Shown here: positions 5,659 to 13,230 of the stretch, one piece after another
Numbering within the stretch: the stretch's first letter is position 1
Layout of the letters: each line of letters opens with the position of its first letter
Assembly (NCBI GenBank): GCA_900546295.1
Contig: URCK01000033.1
Location: forward strand, 1-16,567
Length of the DNA stretch: 16,567 bases
Direction: 5' to 3'
DNA from: an uncultured Eubacteriales bacterium
GTDB lineage: Bacteria > Bacillota > Clostridia > Oscillospirales > Oscillospiraceae
Notes under the pieces: generated by a model
What the model saw: only the letters and a program-made list of their open reading frames with translations
The model's database searches: none
Told to the model about the DNA's origin: nothing
Made by a program: the position numbers and the translations under genes

Positions 5659-8136
5659 TTACTCCTCGCTCTCTTCGTGCTCGGTGAGCGCCATGGAGAT
5701 GACGCTGTCGCCCTCTTCCTTAAAGCGCATGACGATCACGCCCTGCGTGGCGCGGCCCGTCGTGCGGATGGCCTCTACCGGCGTGCGGATGAGAATGCCC
5801 GCGCGCGTCACGAGCAGCAGATCCTCGCTGCCGTCCACGACCTTGACGCCGACGATACCGCCGGTCTTCTCGGTGACCATGTAGTTCTTGATGCCGAGGC
5901 CGCCGCGGTTCGTGATGCGGTATTCCTCGACCGGCGTTTTCTTGCCGTAGCCGTTTTCGGTGATGGTGAGCACCTCTTTGCCCGCGTCGGCGCGGGCGGC
6001 GCCGACGACATAGTCGCCCTCGCGCAGCTTGATGCCGCGCACGCCGACCGCCGTGCGGCCCATCGGGCGGACGTCGTTTTCGTCAAAGACGACCGCCATG
6101 CCGTCGTGCGTGGCGATGAGGATGTGCTGCTCGCCGTTCGTCTCGCGCACGCTCACCAGCTCGTCGCCCTCGTCGAGGTTCAGCGCGCGGATGCCGTTGT
6201 TGCGCAGGTTCTTGAGCGTTTCGACCGGCAGACGCTTCACCGTGCCGTTGCGCGTGATCATCGTGAGGAAGAGATTCTCCGCGCCAAGATCGCGGAAGTG
6301 GATCATCGCCTGCACGCGCTCGCCTGTCTCCACCTGAATGATGTTGACGATGTTCGTGCCCTTGGCGGCCTTGCCGCTCTCGGGAATTTGATAGCCCTTC
6401 TTGCGGTATACCTTGCCGGTATCGGTGAAGAAGAGGATATAGTCGTGGGTCGAGGCGGTGAACACGTCCACCACGCTGTCCTCTTCGCGCGTGGTGATGC
6501 CCTTTTTGCCCATGCCGCCCTTACTCTGCGCGGTGTACTCGCTCGCGCTCGTGCGCTTGATGTAGCCGTTGCGCGTGAGCGTGAAGACGCACTGCTCCTC
6601 TTCGATGAGATCTTCGATATCGATCTCGTCCTCGACCTCCTGAATCTCGGTCTTGCGTTCGTCGCCGTACTTGTCGCGAATTTCGATGAGCTCGTCCTTG
6701 AGGACGCCCTTGAGCATCGTCTCGTTGGAGAGAAGCTCGACAAAATAGGCGATCTTTTTCTCCAGCTCGTCGTACTCGTTCTGGAGCTTCTCGCGGTCGA
6801 GGCCCTGCAAGGCCTTCAGGCGCATATCGAGGATGGCCTGCGCCTGAATATCGGAGAGGGAGAAGCGCTCCATGAGCTTTTCCTTCGCGTCGTCGTAGCT
6901 CGTGCGGATGATGTGGATGACCTCGTCGATGTTGTCCTGCGCGATGAGAAGGCCTTGCAGCAGGTGCTCGCGCTCGCGCGCTTTTTTGAGGTCGTACTGC
7001 GTTCTGCGCGTGATGAGCTCTTCCTGGAAGGCAAGATACTCGTCGATGATGTGGCGCAGGGACAAAATTTTTGGCTGCTTCTGGTTGTCCACAAGCGCCA
7101 GCATATTGATGGCAAAGCTCGTCTGGAGCTGCGTCTGTGCGAACAGGCGGTTCAAGACCACCTGCGGGTTCGCGTCGTGCTTCACTTCGATGACGATGCG
7201 CATACCCGTGCGGTCGGTCTCGTCGCGGATGTCGGAAATGCCCTCCAAGCGCTTGTCGTTCACCTGGTCGGCCATGTTCTTGATGAGCATCCGCTTGTTC
7301 ACCTGATACGGAAGCTCGGTGACGATGATGCGCGTGCGGTCGCGGCCGAATTCTTCAAATTCGGTGCGCGCGCGCAGGATGATCTTGCCGCGGCCCGTGG
7401 CGTAGGCTGCGCGGATGCCGCTGCGTCCCATGATGATGCCCTTGGTCGGGAAATCGGGGCCCGTGACGTGCTGCATCAGGTCGTAAAGCGTCGCCTCGGG
7501 GTTATCGAGCACGCAGACGCAGGCGTTGATGACCTCCGTGAGGTTGTGCGGGGGGATGTTCGTCGCCATGCCGACGGCGATACCGCTCGAACCGTTGACC
7601 AGCAGGTTCGGGAAGCGCGCGGGCAGCACGCGCGGCTCCTTGCGGCTCTCGTCAAAGTTCGGGTCCCAGTCGACGGTCTCCTTGTCGATGTCGCGCAGCA
7701 TTTCGTTCGCGATCTTCGACATGCGCGCCTCGGTGTATCGGTAGGCGGCCGGGGGGTCGCCATCGATGGAGCCGAAGTTGCCGTGGCCGTCGACGAGCAT
7801 ATAGCGCATGGAGAAATCCTGCGCCAGACGCACGAGCGCGTCGTACACCGACGCGTCGCCGTGCGGATGATAGCGGCCCAGCACGTCGCCGACGCAGGTC
7901 GCCGACTTTTTGAAGGGCTTGTCGCTCGTGAGGCCGTCTTCATACATGGCGTACAGGATGCGGCGGTGGACAGGCTTCAAGCCGTCGCGCACATCGGGCA
8001 GTGCGCGCCCGACGATGACCGACATCGCGTATTCGATGTAGGAGGACTGCATTTCGTGCACAAGCTCGCTCTGCACGATCTTCTGGTTGGGAAACTGAAT
8101 ATCTTCGGGTTTGTAATCCACGTTTTTGTGAGCCAT
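5659..8136 (-). CDS. gyrA: DNA gyrase subunit A
   Basis: This 825-residue breakage-reunion subunit introduces negative supercoils together with GyrB. The winged-helix/tower region carries the active-site tyrosine Y134 in AAYRYTEAR. The GyrA box QSKGGMGKKG at about 535-544 starts the C-terminal DNA-wrapping propeller and separates it from ParC. The quinolone pocket reads HPHGDASVYD (90-99). The position equivalent to E. coli Ser83 is therefore Ala95, while Asp87 is kept as D99. The C-terminus is acidic (TEHEESEE). The start is ATG at 8136, nine bases after GGAGG and 18 bases after the gyrB stop, so gyrB and gyrA are one operon. Confidence 0.98.
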   Translation of the reverse strand: MAHKNVDYKPEDIQFPNQKIVQSELVHEMQSSYIEYAMSVIVGRALPDVRDGLKPVHRRILYAMYEDGLTSDKPFKKSATCVGDVLGRYHPHGDASVYDALVRLAQDFSMRYMLVDGHGNFGSIDGDPPAAYRYTEARMSKIANEMLRDIDKETVDWDPNFDESRKEPRVLPARFPNLLVNGSSGIAVGMATNIPPHNLTEVINACVCVLDNPEATLYDLMQHVTGPDFPTKGIIMGRSGIRAAYATGRGKIILRARTEFEEFGRDRTRIIVTELPYQVNKRMLIKNMADQVNDKRLEGISDIRDETDRTGMRIVIEVKHDANPQVVLNRLFAQTQLQTSFAINMLALVDNQKQPKILSLRHIIDEYLAFQEELITRRTQYDLKKAREREHLLQGLLIAQDNIDEVIHIIRTSYDDAKEKLMERFSLSDIQAQAILDMRLKALQGLDREKLQNEYDELEKKIAYFVELLSNETMLKGVLKDELIEIRDKYGDERKTEIQEVEDEIDIEDLIEEEQCVFTLTRNGYIKRTSASEYTAQSKGGMGKKGITTREEDSVVDVFTASTHDYILFFTDTGKVYRKKGYQIPESGKAAKGTNIVNIIQVETGERVQAMIHFRDLGAENLFLTMITRNGTVKRLPVETLKNLRNNGIRALNLDEGDELVSVRETNGEQHILIATHDGMAVVFDENDVRPMGRTAVGVRGIKLREGDYVVGAARADAGKEVLTITENGYGKKTPVEEYRITNRGGLGIKNYMVTEKTGGIVGVKVVDGSEDLLLVTRAGILIRTPVEAIRTTGRATQGVIVMRFKEEGDSVISMALTEHEESEE

Positions 8137-8154
8137 TTTTCTTGTCCTCCTCTC

Positions 8155-10122
8155 TTAAAAGTCCAGATTGACCGCGTATTTCGCGTTCTGTTCGATGAAT
8201 TCCTTGCGCGGCTCGACCTTCTCGCCCATGAGCACGGTGAAGGTCTCGTCCGCGAGCACCGCGTCTTCGAGCGTGATGCGCTTGAGCGTGCGCTTTTCGG
8301 GGTCCATGGTCGTCTCCCACAGCTCATGTGGGTTCATTTCACCAAGACCTTTGAAGCGCGAGATATCGACCTTCGCGTTCGGATTGTCGCCGCGCAGCTC
8401 GGCAGAAACGGCGTCGCGCTCCTCGTCCGAGAAGGCAACGCGCTGCGTCTTGCCGCGCGAAAGCTTATAGAGCGGCGGCACCGCGGCGTAAACATAGCCG
8501 TTTTCGATGAGCGGGCGCATATAGCGGAAGAAGAACGTCAGCAGCAGCGTCCGGATGTGCGAGCCATCGACATCGGCATCCGCCATGATGATGACCTTGT
8601 GATAGCGGAGCTTATTGACGTCGAAATCCTCGCCCAGTCCCGCGCCGAGCGCGATGATGACGGGCTGGAGCTTGTCGTTGCCGTAGATCTTGTCGGCGCG
8701 CACCTTTTCCACGTTGAGCATCTTGCCCCAGAGCGGCAAAATCGCCTGAAAGCGCGAGTCGCGCCCCTGCGTGGCGCTGCCGCCTGCCGAGTCGCCCTCT
8801 ACGATGTAGAGCTCGGTCAGCTCGGGGTTATTTTCGTTGCAGTCGCGCAGCTTGTCGGGCATCGCCGCGCCGCCGAGGGCGCTCTTGCGGCGGATGGACT
8901 CGCGCGCCTTGCGCGCGGCCTCGCGCGCGCGGTTGGCGGTCATGGCCTTGTCTAAGATCGTGCGCGCCACGACGGGGTTCTCCTCAAGGAACTGCATCAG
9001 CCGGTCGGAGACGATGCCGTCGACCAATGTGCGGATCTCGCTGTTGCCGAGCTTTGCCTTTGTCTGGCCCTCGAACTGCGCGTTCGTGAGCTTCACGGAG
9101 ATGACGCAGGTCAGGCCCTCGCGGCAGTCCTCGCCGCTTACTTTGTCGCCTTCCTTGATGATGCCGTTTTTGATGCCGTAGGCGTTCAGAACGCGCGTGA
9201 GCGCCGCCTTGAAGCCGGTCTCGTGCATACCGCCCTCGGGCGTGTGGACGTTGTTGGCAAACGAAAGGATATTTTCCTGATAGCCGTCGTCATACTGGAG
9301 CGCCAATTCCGCGAACGAGTCGCCCTTCATGCCGCTCATGTAGATGACGCTGTTGTGCAGGGGGTCTTTCTTCTTGTTGAGCCAGGTGACGAACTCGCGG
9401 ATACCGCCCTCGTAGCACATCGAGTCGCGGCGCTCGCTCTCGCTCTTTTCTTCACTCTCAAGGCGCTTATCCTCGATCGTGATGCGAAGGCCCGCGTTCA
9501 GGAAAGCCTCCTCGCGCATGCGCGTGTGGAGCGTTTCGTAGGAGTACTCAAGGTCTTCGAACATCTCGGGGTCGGGCTTGAAGGTGACGGTCGTACCCGT
9601 GCGGTCGGTCGAGCCGATGATGGTCATCTCCTGCGTGATCTTGCCGCGGGAGAATTTCATCTCATAGATGTTGCCGTTCTTGTGCACCTGCACCGTCAGC
9701 CATTCGGAAAGCGCGTTGACGACGCTCGCGCCCACGCCGTGCAGACCGCCGGAGACCTTATAGCCTCCGCCGCCAAACTTGCCGCCCGCGTGCAGCACGG
9801 TATAGACGACCTCGAGCGCGGGGCGCCCCGTCTGCGCCTGAATGTCGACGGGGATGCCGCGGCCGTTGTCGACGACCGTAATGGTGTTGCCCTCGTTGAT
9901 CGTCACCTTGATCTCCGTGCAGTAGCCCGCGAGCGCCTCGTCAATGGAGTTATCCACAATTTCGTAAACGAGGTGGTGCAGGCCGCTCGAGGATGTGGAG
10001 CCGATATACATACCCGGGCGCTTGCGCACCGCTTCAAGGCCCTCAAGCACCTGAATTTCCGAGGCGTTGTAGTCGTTGGTCTCATCCACTGCCGTGGATT
10101 GCAGGATCTCATGTTCTGCCAT
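8155..10122 (-). CDS. gyrB: DNA gyrase subunit B
   Basis: This 655-residue ATPase subunit of gyrase has a GHKL domain with EIVDNSIDEA (N58), DNGRGIPVDI and GGLHGVGASVVNALS, then a TOPRIM domain with EGDSAGG (442-448) and DADVDG (515-520). A C-terminal RFKGLGEMNPHELWETTMDP block follows. The length and absence of the long proteobacterial insert fit Firmicutes. The start is ATG at 10122, seven bases after AAAGGAG. The frame runs further up, but that text is the leader hairpin and not gyrase-like. In the quinolone region the sequence reads ILPLWGKML, with W465 at the position of E. coli Lys447. A 17-bp-arm hairpin sits immediately ahead of the ribosome site. Confidence 0.98.
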   Translation of the reverse strand: MAEHEILQSTAVDETNDYNASEIQVLEGLEAVRKRPGMYIGSTSSSGLHHLVYEIVDNSIDEALAGYCTEIKVTINEGNTITVVDNGRGIPVDIQAQTGRPALEVVYTVLHAGGKFGGGGYKVSGGLHGVGASVVNALSEWLTVQVHKNGNIYEMKFSRGKITQEMTIIGSTDRTGTTVTFKPDPEMFEDLEYSYETLHTRMREEAFLNAGLRITIEDKRLESEEKSESERRDSMCYEGGIREFVTWLNKKKDPLHNSVIYMSGMKGDSFAELALQYDDGYQENILSFANNVHTPEGGMHETGFKAALTRVLNAYGIKNGIIKEGDKVSGEDCREGLTCVISVKLTNAQFEGQTKAKLGNSEIRTLVDGIVSDRLMQFLEENPVVARTILDKAMTANRAREAARKARESIRRKSALGGAAMPDKLRDCNENNPELTELYIVEGDSAGGSATQGRDSRFQAILPLWGKMLNVEKVRADKIYGNDKLQPVIIALGAGLGEDFDVNKLRYHKVIIMADADVDGSHIRTLLLTFFFRYMRPLIENGYVYAAVPPLYKLSRGKTQRVAFSDEERDAVSAELRGDNPNAKVDISRFKGLGEMNPHELWETTMDPEKRTLKRITLEDAVLADETFTVLMGEKVEPRKEFIEQNAKYAVNLDF

Positions 10123-10143
10123 ATGGGTTCTCCTTTCGTCATC

Positions 10144-10193
10144 AGGCAGGAAGAACCGGGTCGGAGCCGTTTCCGGCCCGTTTCTCCCTGCCT
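10144..10193 (-). promoter_or_regulatory. long leader hairpin upstream of gyrB
   Basis: Arms 10144-10160 and 10177-10193 pair over 17 positions with one wobble and one mismatch. The apex can form GCCG-GAAA-CGGC with a GNRA tetraloop. No T run follows, so it is not a terminator. The gyrB Shine-Dalgarno begins within about ten bases of the base of the stem. It could affect ribosome access or mRNA processing; that function is inference. Confidence 0.6.
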
Positions 10194-10211
10194 CGAACAA
10201 TGTCTTTTCTG

Positions 10212-10231
10212 AAAAGCGCGCTTTTTCGCGC
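10212..10231 (-). terminator. weak terminator after remB
   Basis: On the - strand, five bases after the remB stop, GCGCG (10227-10231) pairs with CGCGC (10216-10220) around an A-rich loop and is followed by TTTT. The short stem and tail suggest partial termination or attenuation between recF-remB and gyrBA. Confidence 0.5.
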
Positions 10232-10236
10232 GGCGG

Positions 10237-10488
10237 TTATTCTTCCATTCTTTTTTGCAGCGTCGCGCTGGATAGCTCGGAGAGGTAGACGAGCTGCGGG
10301 TGATAGGGGTGGTCGCAGACCAGAAAGGTCTTCGGAATGTCCTCGCAGGCGTCGATGACGAGGCTCTCCTCCTCCGCCTGCCGCAGAAATTCCGACGTTC
10401 GCTTCGACTGCGAGGTGATCTCAAGGTCGAAAACGCCGATGATGTGCTTTTCCGGAAGCATCACGTTGTTGCCGATGTGCAGATACAT
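10237..10488 (-). CDS. remB: RemB-like DUF370 protein (YaaB)
   Basis: This 83-residue protein has the YaaB pattern: MYLHIGNNVMLPEKHIIGVFDLE at the start, IPKTFLVCD in the middle and VYLSELSSATLQKR at the end. It sits between recF and gyrB as in Bacillus subtilis. The DUF370 family includes RemA, a DNA-binding activator of matrix genes. The role of the recF-linked paralogue is less clear, so a function in biofilm control here is only by analogy. The start is ATG at 10488, five bases after AAAGGAGG and 11 bases after the recF stop, hence co-transcribed with recF. Confidence 0.88.
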   Translation of the reverse strand: MYLHIGNNVMLPEKHIIGVFDLEITSQSKRTSEFLRQAEEESLVIDACEDIPKTFLVCDHPYHPQLVYLSELSSATLQKRMEE

Positions 10489-10499
10489 TGCTTCCTCCT

Positions 10500-11603
10500 T
10501 TATACCACCGCGCCGTTCGCAATATGGAAGACCTTGCCGCTCAGAAGCGTTCCCAGCCGGTCCTCCTCGCAGCAGGTGATGAACACCTGCCCGCCGGAAA
10601 TGCGGTTCAATACGTATTCCTGCCGCTTCGGGTCAAGCTCGGAGAGCACGTCGTCGAGCAGCAGCAGCGGCGTGCGGGATGTGATCTCGCGGTAGATTTC
10701 GCGCTCGGCGAGCTTGAAGGCGAGCGCCGCCGTGCGCGTCTGCCCCTGCGAGGAAAACTGCCGCGCGTTCACGCCGCCGATCGTCACGGCGATATCGTCC
10801 TTGTGCGGCCCAGAAAGGCACATGCGCGAGGCCCGCTCCGCCGTTGCGTGCGAGGATTGATGCGCGCGCAGCTGCTCATAGATCGTTTCGATCGGCGCGA
10901 GGGGGTCAGAAATCGTCGAAACCGTCTGATACGTGACGCCGAGCTCTTCCCTTCCGCCCGAGCACTCGCGGTGCGCGGTGCGCGCGTATTCTCCCAGCCG
11001 CTCGCAAAAGCGCGCGCGGTAATAGATGAGCACCGCGCCGCTCTGCGCCATGCGCAGGTCGAATTCCGGCAGCGTGTCGAGCAGCGAGGGATATTCCTCG
11101 CTGTCGCGCAGGATGCGTGTTTTATGCTCGTAAGCCCGGTGATAGTCAGAGAGCGCCTGGGCGTACCTTGCGCGCAGCTGGCAGAGCGCGTCGTCCATGA
11201 ATCTTCTTCTGGCCGCCGCGCCGTCGCGGATGAGCAACAGATCCTCGGGGCAGAAGTAGACCGCGCCGAGCACATCCGTTAACTCGCTCCCCTTTTTCGC
11301 CGGGACCTTGTTGATGAAAATTTTTCTTCTCTTCCCCGCAGCGAGCGATACTTCCAGCAGAAAATCGCGCGAGCGGGCGAAGGCCTGCGCCGTCAGCTTT
11401 GCCTCGCTCTTTCCGAACGAGATCAGCTCGCGGTCGGCTCTCGTGCGCGGCGAACGGGCACTTGAAAGGTAGACGATGGCCTCGAGCAGGTTGGTCTTGC
11501 CCTGCGCGTTCTCGCCGACGATGACGTTGCAGTCCGGCGCGAACGCAACATCCAGCGCGTCGTAATTGCGGAAGGACTGAAGCTTCAGCGCATCAATTCG
11601 CAT
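10500..11603 (-). CDS. recF: DNA replication and repair protein RecF
   Basis: This 367-residue SMC-like ATPase helps load RecA at gaps and stalled forks. Walker A is GENAQGKT (30-37), GPHKDD is at 265-270, the ABC signature SSQGQTRT is at 284-291 and Walker B is LLLLDDVLSELD (313-324). The length is normal for the family. The start ATG at 11603 lies inside the end of the upstream S4 gene, an 11-base overlap, so the two are translationally coupled. That overlap and the dnaN-yaaA-recF-remB-gyrB order match Bacillus. Confidence 0.97.
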   Translation of the reverse strand: MRIDALKLQSFRNYDALDVAFAPDCNVIVGENAQGKTNLLEAIVYLSSARSPRTRADRELISFGKSEAKLTAQAFARSRDFLLEVSLAAGKRRKIFINKVPAKKGSELTDVLGAVYFCPEDLLLIRDGAAARRRFMDDALCQLRARYAQALSDYHRAYEHKTRILRDSEEYPSLLDTLPEFDLRMAQSGAVLIYYRARFCERLGEYARTAHRECSGGREELGVTYQTVSTISDPLAPIETIYEQLRAHQSSHATAERASRMCLSGPHKDDIAVTIGGVNARQFSSQGQTRTAALAFKLAEREIYREITSRTPLLLLDDVLSELDPKRQEYVLNRISGGQVFITCCEEDRLGTLLSGKVFHIANGAVV

Positions 11604-11808
11604 AGGAGACCGTCAGCTCTTCTCCGTCGTAGGCGACCGTGTCGCCCGGGTGGATCTTCTTGCCGCGCATCGTGCAGACCTCGCCGTTGACGGAAACTTC
11701 GCCCTCCTGAATGACGATCTTCGCCTCTCCGCCCGTGCCGACGAGATTTGCAAGCTTCAAAAGGTCCTGCAATTTGATAAATTCCGTGGTGATGGTCATG
11801 TCAGTCAT
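11593..11808 (-). CDS. yaaA: S4-domain RNA-binding protein YaaA/RlbA
   Basis: A 71-residue single S4 domain. The fold motif is clear: FIKLQDLLKLANLVGTGGEAKIVI followed by GEVSVNGEV and KIHPGDTV. It is the small S4 protein encoded between dnaN and recF in many Firmicutes, likely an RNA or ribosome-associated binder. The start is ATG at 11808, seven bases after AAAGGA. A second ATG three codons in (11799) is less likely because of spacing. It lies 67 bases after the dnaN stop, in an AT-rich spacer where I find no good promoter. Confidence 0.92.
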   Translation of the reverse strand: MTDMTITTEFIKLQDLLKLANLVGTGGEAKIVIQEGEVSVNGEVCTMRGKKIHPGDTVAYDGEELTVSYAN

Positions 11809-11875
11809 AAAAAAGTCCTTTACCAGATGATTCCATATTGAAATCGTTGTACGTTATAATACCCTTTGTATTTTT

Positions 11876-12988
11876 TTAATTTGCCTTCAAGCGCACGGGC
11901 AGCACCATGTAGAGGAAGTTTTCTTCCCCCTCGACGGGGACGATGATGGCCGGGGAAATGCCGGTGTTGAGCTCCATCTTCACGGTGTCGGCCGGGGCAT
12001 AGCGCAGCGCGTCCATCAGATAGCGGTTGTTGAAGCCGATCTCCAGCCCCTGCCCGTCGCCCGCGATGCGGCAGACGTCCTTGGCGTCGCCGCTGGCCGT
12101 CTTGGCGGACATCGTCACCTTGTTGTCTTCAAAAAGGCAGCGCACGGGGCTCTTGAGTTTTTCGCTGATGACGACGCTCACGCGCTCAAGGCTCTGGAGC
12201 ATCGTCTTCGTATCGAGCACAAGGTTGATGGGATTTCTGCGCGGGATGGCGTTCTTATAGTCGAGGAACTCGCCCTCGAGGCGGCGGCAGATGAGCTCCG
12301 TTTCGCCCACTTCAAATAAGATGTGGCGCTGGCCGAGCGTGATGACCACGCTCTCGTCGATCTCCTCGCAGATGCGCTCGACCTCGTTGAGCGCCGTGCC
12401 GGGCGCGACAAAGGAAAACGCGCCGCCCTCGATCTTTTCAAGCGGTTCCTTGCGCAGCGCCAGGCGGAAGCCGTCGACGGAGACGACCGTCAGCCCCGAG
12501 GCCGCGACCTCGAAGAGAGAGCCCATGTGCACAGGGCGAGCTTCGTTCGTCGATACGGCGAAGCTCGTCTGCTGGATCATGGACTTGAGCGTTTTTTCCG
12601 CGATCTGCACGGCGTACTTTTCCTCAACCTCGGGAAGCTCGGGGAAATCCGCGGCGGAAAGACCCATGATGTCAAAGTCCGCGTCGCCGCAGGAGAGGTG
12701 GATGAGGTACTTATCGTCCGCGGTGAAGGTCACGACGTCGTCGGGCAGTCTTCTTAAGATCTCGCCGATCAGGCGGGCGTTGACGACCAGCTCGCCGTCC
12801 TCCGTCGCCTCCACGGGAAAACGCGTGCGGATACCGGTCTGCATATTGTAGCCGGAAACGGTCAGGCTTTCGCCGCCGCAGGTCAGCAGCAGGCCCTCGA
12901 GCGCGGGGATGGAGCTCTTCGCCGCCACGGCGCGGGAGGCGGTATTGACTGCGTTTTGCAGCAGCAGCTTTTCGCAGGAAAATTTCAT
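11876..12988 (-). CDS. dnaN: DNA polymerase III sliding clamp (beta subunit)
   Basis: The 370-residue ring-forming clamp tethers the replicative polymerase to DNA. It shows the three-domain clamp layout: MKFSCEKLLLQNAVNTASRAV with PALEGLLL at the N-terminus, NEARPVHMGSLFEV and VSVDGFRLAL in domain 2, and a C-terminus ending FLYMVLPVRLK in place of the E. coli YVVMPMRL. The start is ATG at 12988 after AAAGGAAGG. The frame stays open about 49 codons further up, but that region is the AT-rich origin tract and not clamp-like. It lies 242 bases from the dnaA stop, with the predicted origin between them. Confidence 0.98.
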   Translation of the reverse strand: MKFSCEKLLLQNAVNTASRAVAAKSSIPALEGLLLTCGGESLTVSGYNMQTGIRTRFPVEATEDGELVVNARLIGEILRRLPDDVVTFTADDKYLIHLSCGDADFDIMGLSAADFPELPEVEEKYAVQIAEKTLKSMIQQTSFAVSTNEARPVHMGSLFEVAASGLTVVSVDGFRLALRKEPLEKIEGGAFSFVAPGTALNEVERICEEIDESVVITLGQRHILFEVGETELICRRLEGEFLDYKNAIPRRNPINLVLDTKTMLQSLERVSVVISEKLKSPVRCLFEDNKVTMSAKTASGDAKDVCRIAGDGQGLEIGFNNRYLMDALRYAPADTVKMELNTGISPAIIVPVEGEENFLYMVLPVRLKAN

Positions 12989-13051
12989 AGCGGCCTTCCT
13001 TTCGTAAATGGGAGAATTTTTCTCTTTTGGAAAAGAAAAAAGGATAGTTTT

Positions 13052-13226
13052 TAGAAATAGCAGCAGTAGGGGCGCAAAACTGTGGAAAACGTGAATTTTC
13101 CCAGAAATCCCAAGGAAAAGTTTTCCCTGCCCCAATGTTGAAAAGTCATATTACTTTCCACAGGCAAAATTTTGAAAAAAGTAATCCACAGCTTCCTATG
13201 CACAACCCTGTGGATAATGTGGAAAA
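13052..13226. other. predicted chromosomal origin oriC (DnaA boxes and DnaA-trio)
   Basis: Inside the dnaA-dnaN spacer, DnaA-box-like 9-mers lie at 13081-13089 (TGTGGAAAA), 13154-13162 (CTTTCCACA), 13182-13190 (TAATCCACA), 13196-13204 (CTATGCACA), 13209-13217 (TGTGGATAA, perfect) and 13218-13226 (TGTGGAAAA, directly abutting). Left of the 13081 box come GGGGCGC and then in-phase triplets TAG-AAA-TAG-CAG-CAG-TAG (13052-13069). An AT-rich tract (about 13010-13052) follows. This box, GC step, 3'-GAT triplets, AT-rich order is the unwinding module described in Bacillus subtilis. Confidence 0.78.
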
Positions 13227-13230
13227 CTTC

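Noticed and set aside
5566..8955. A 1129-codon open frame on the + strand opposite gyrA and gyrB
   Set aside because: It is antisense to two certain genes, has low-complexity D/A/H/V/R-rich text and no family match. Such long frames arise from the G/C third-position bias of the real genes.
11850..11864. TATAAT on the + strand in the dnaN-yaaA spacer as a promoter
   Set aside because: No -35 lies at 16-18 bases and no + strand gene follows.
12989..13135. A longer N-terminus for DnaN (49 extra codons)
   Set aside because: The extension lies in the AT-rich origin tract, has no clamp-like sequence, and the ATG at 12988 has a proper ribosome site and the normal family length.
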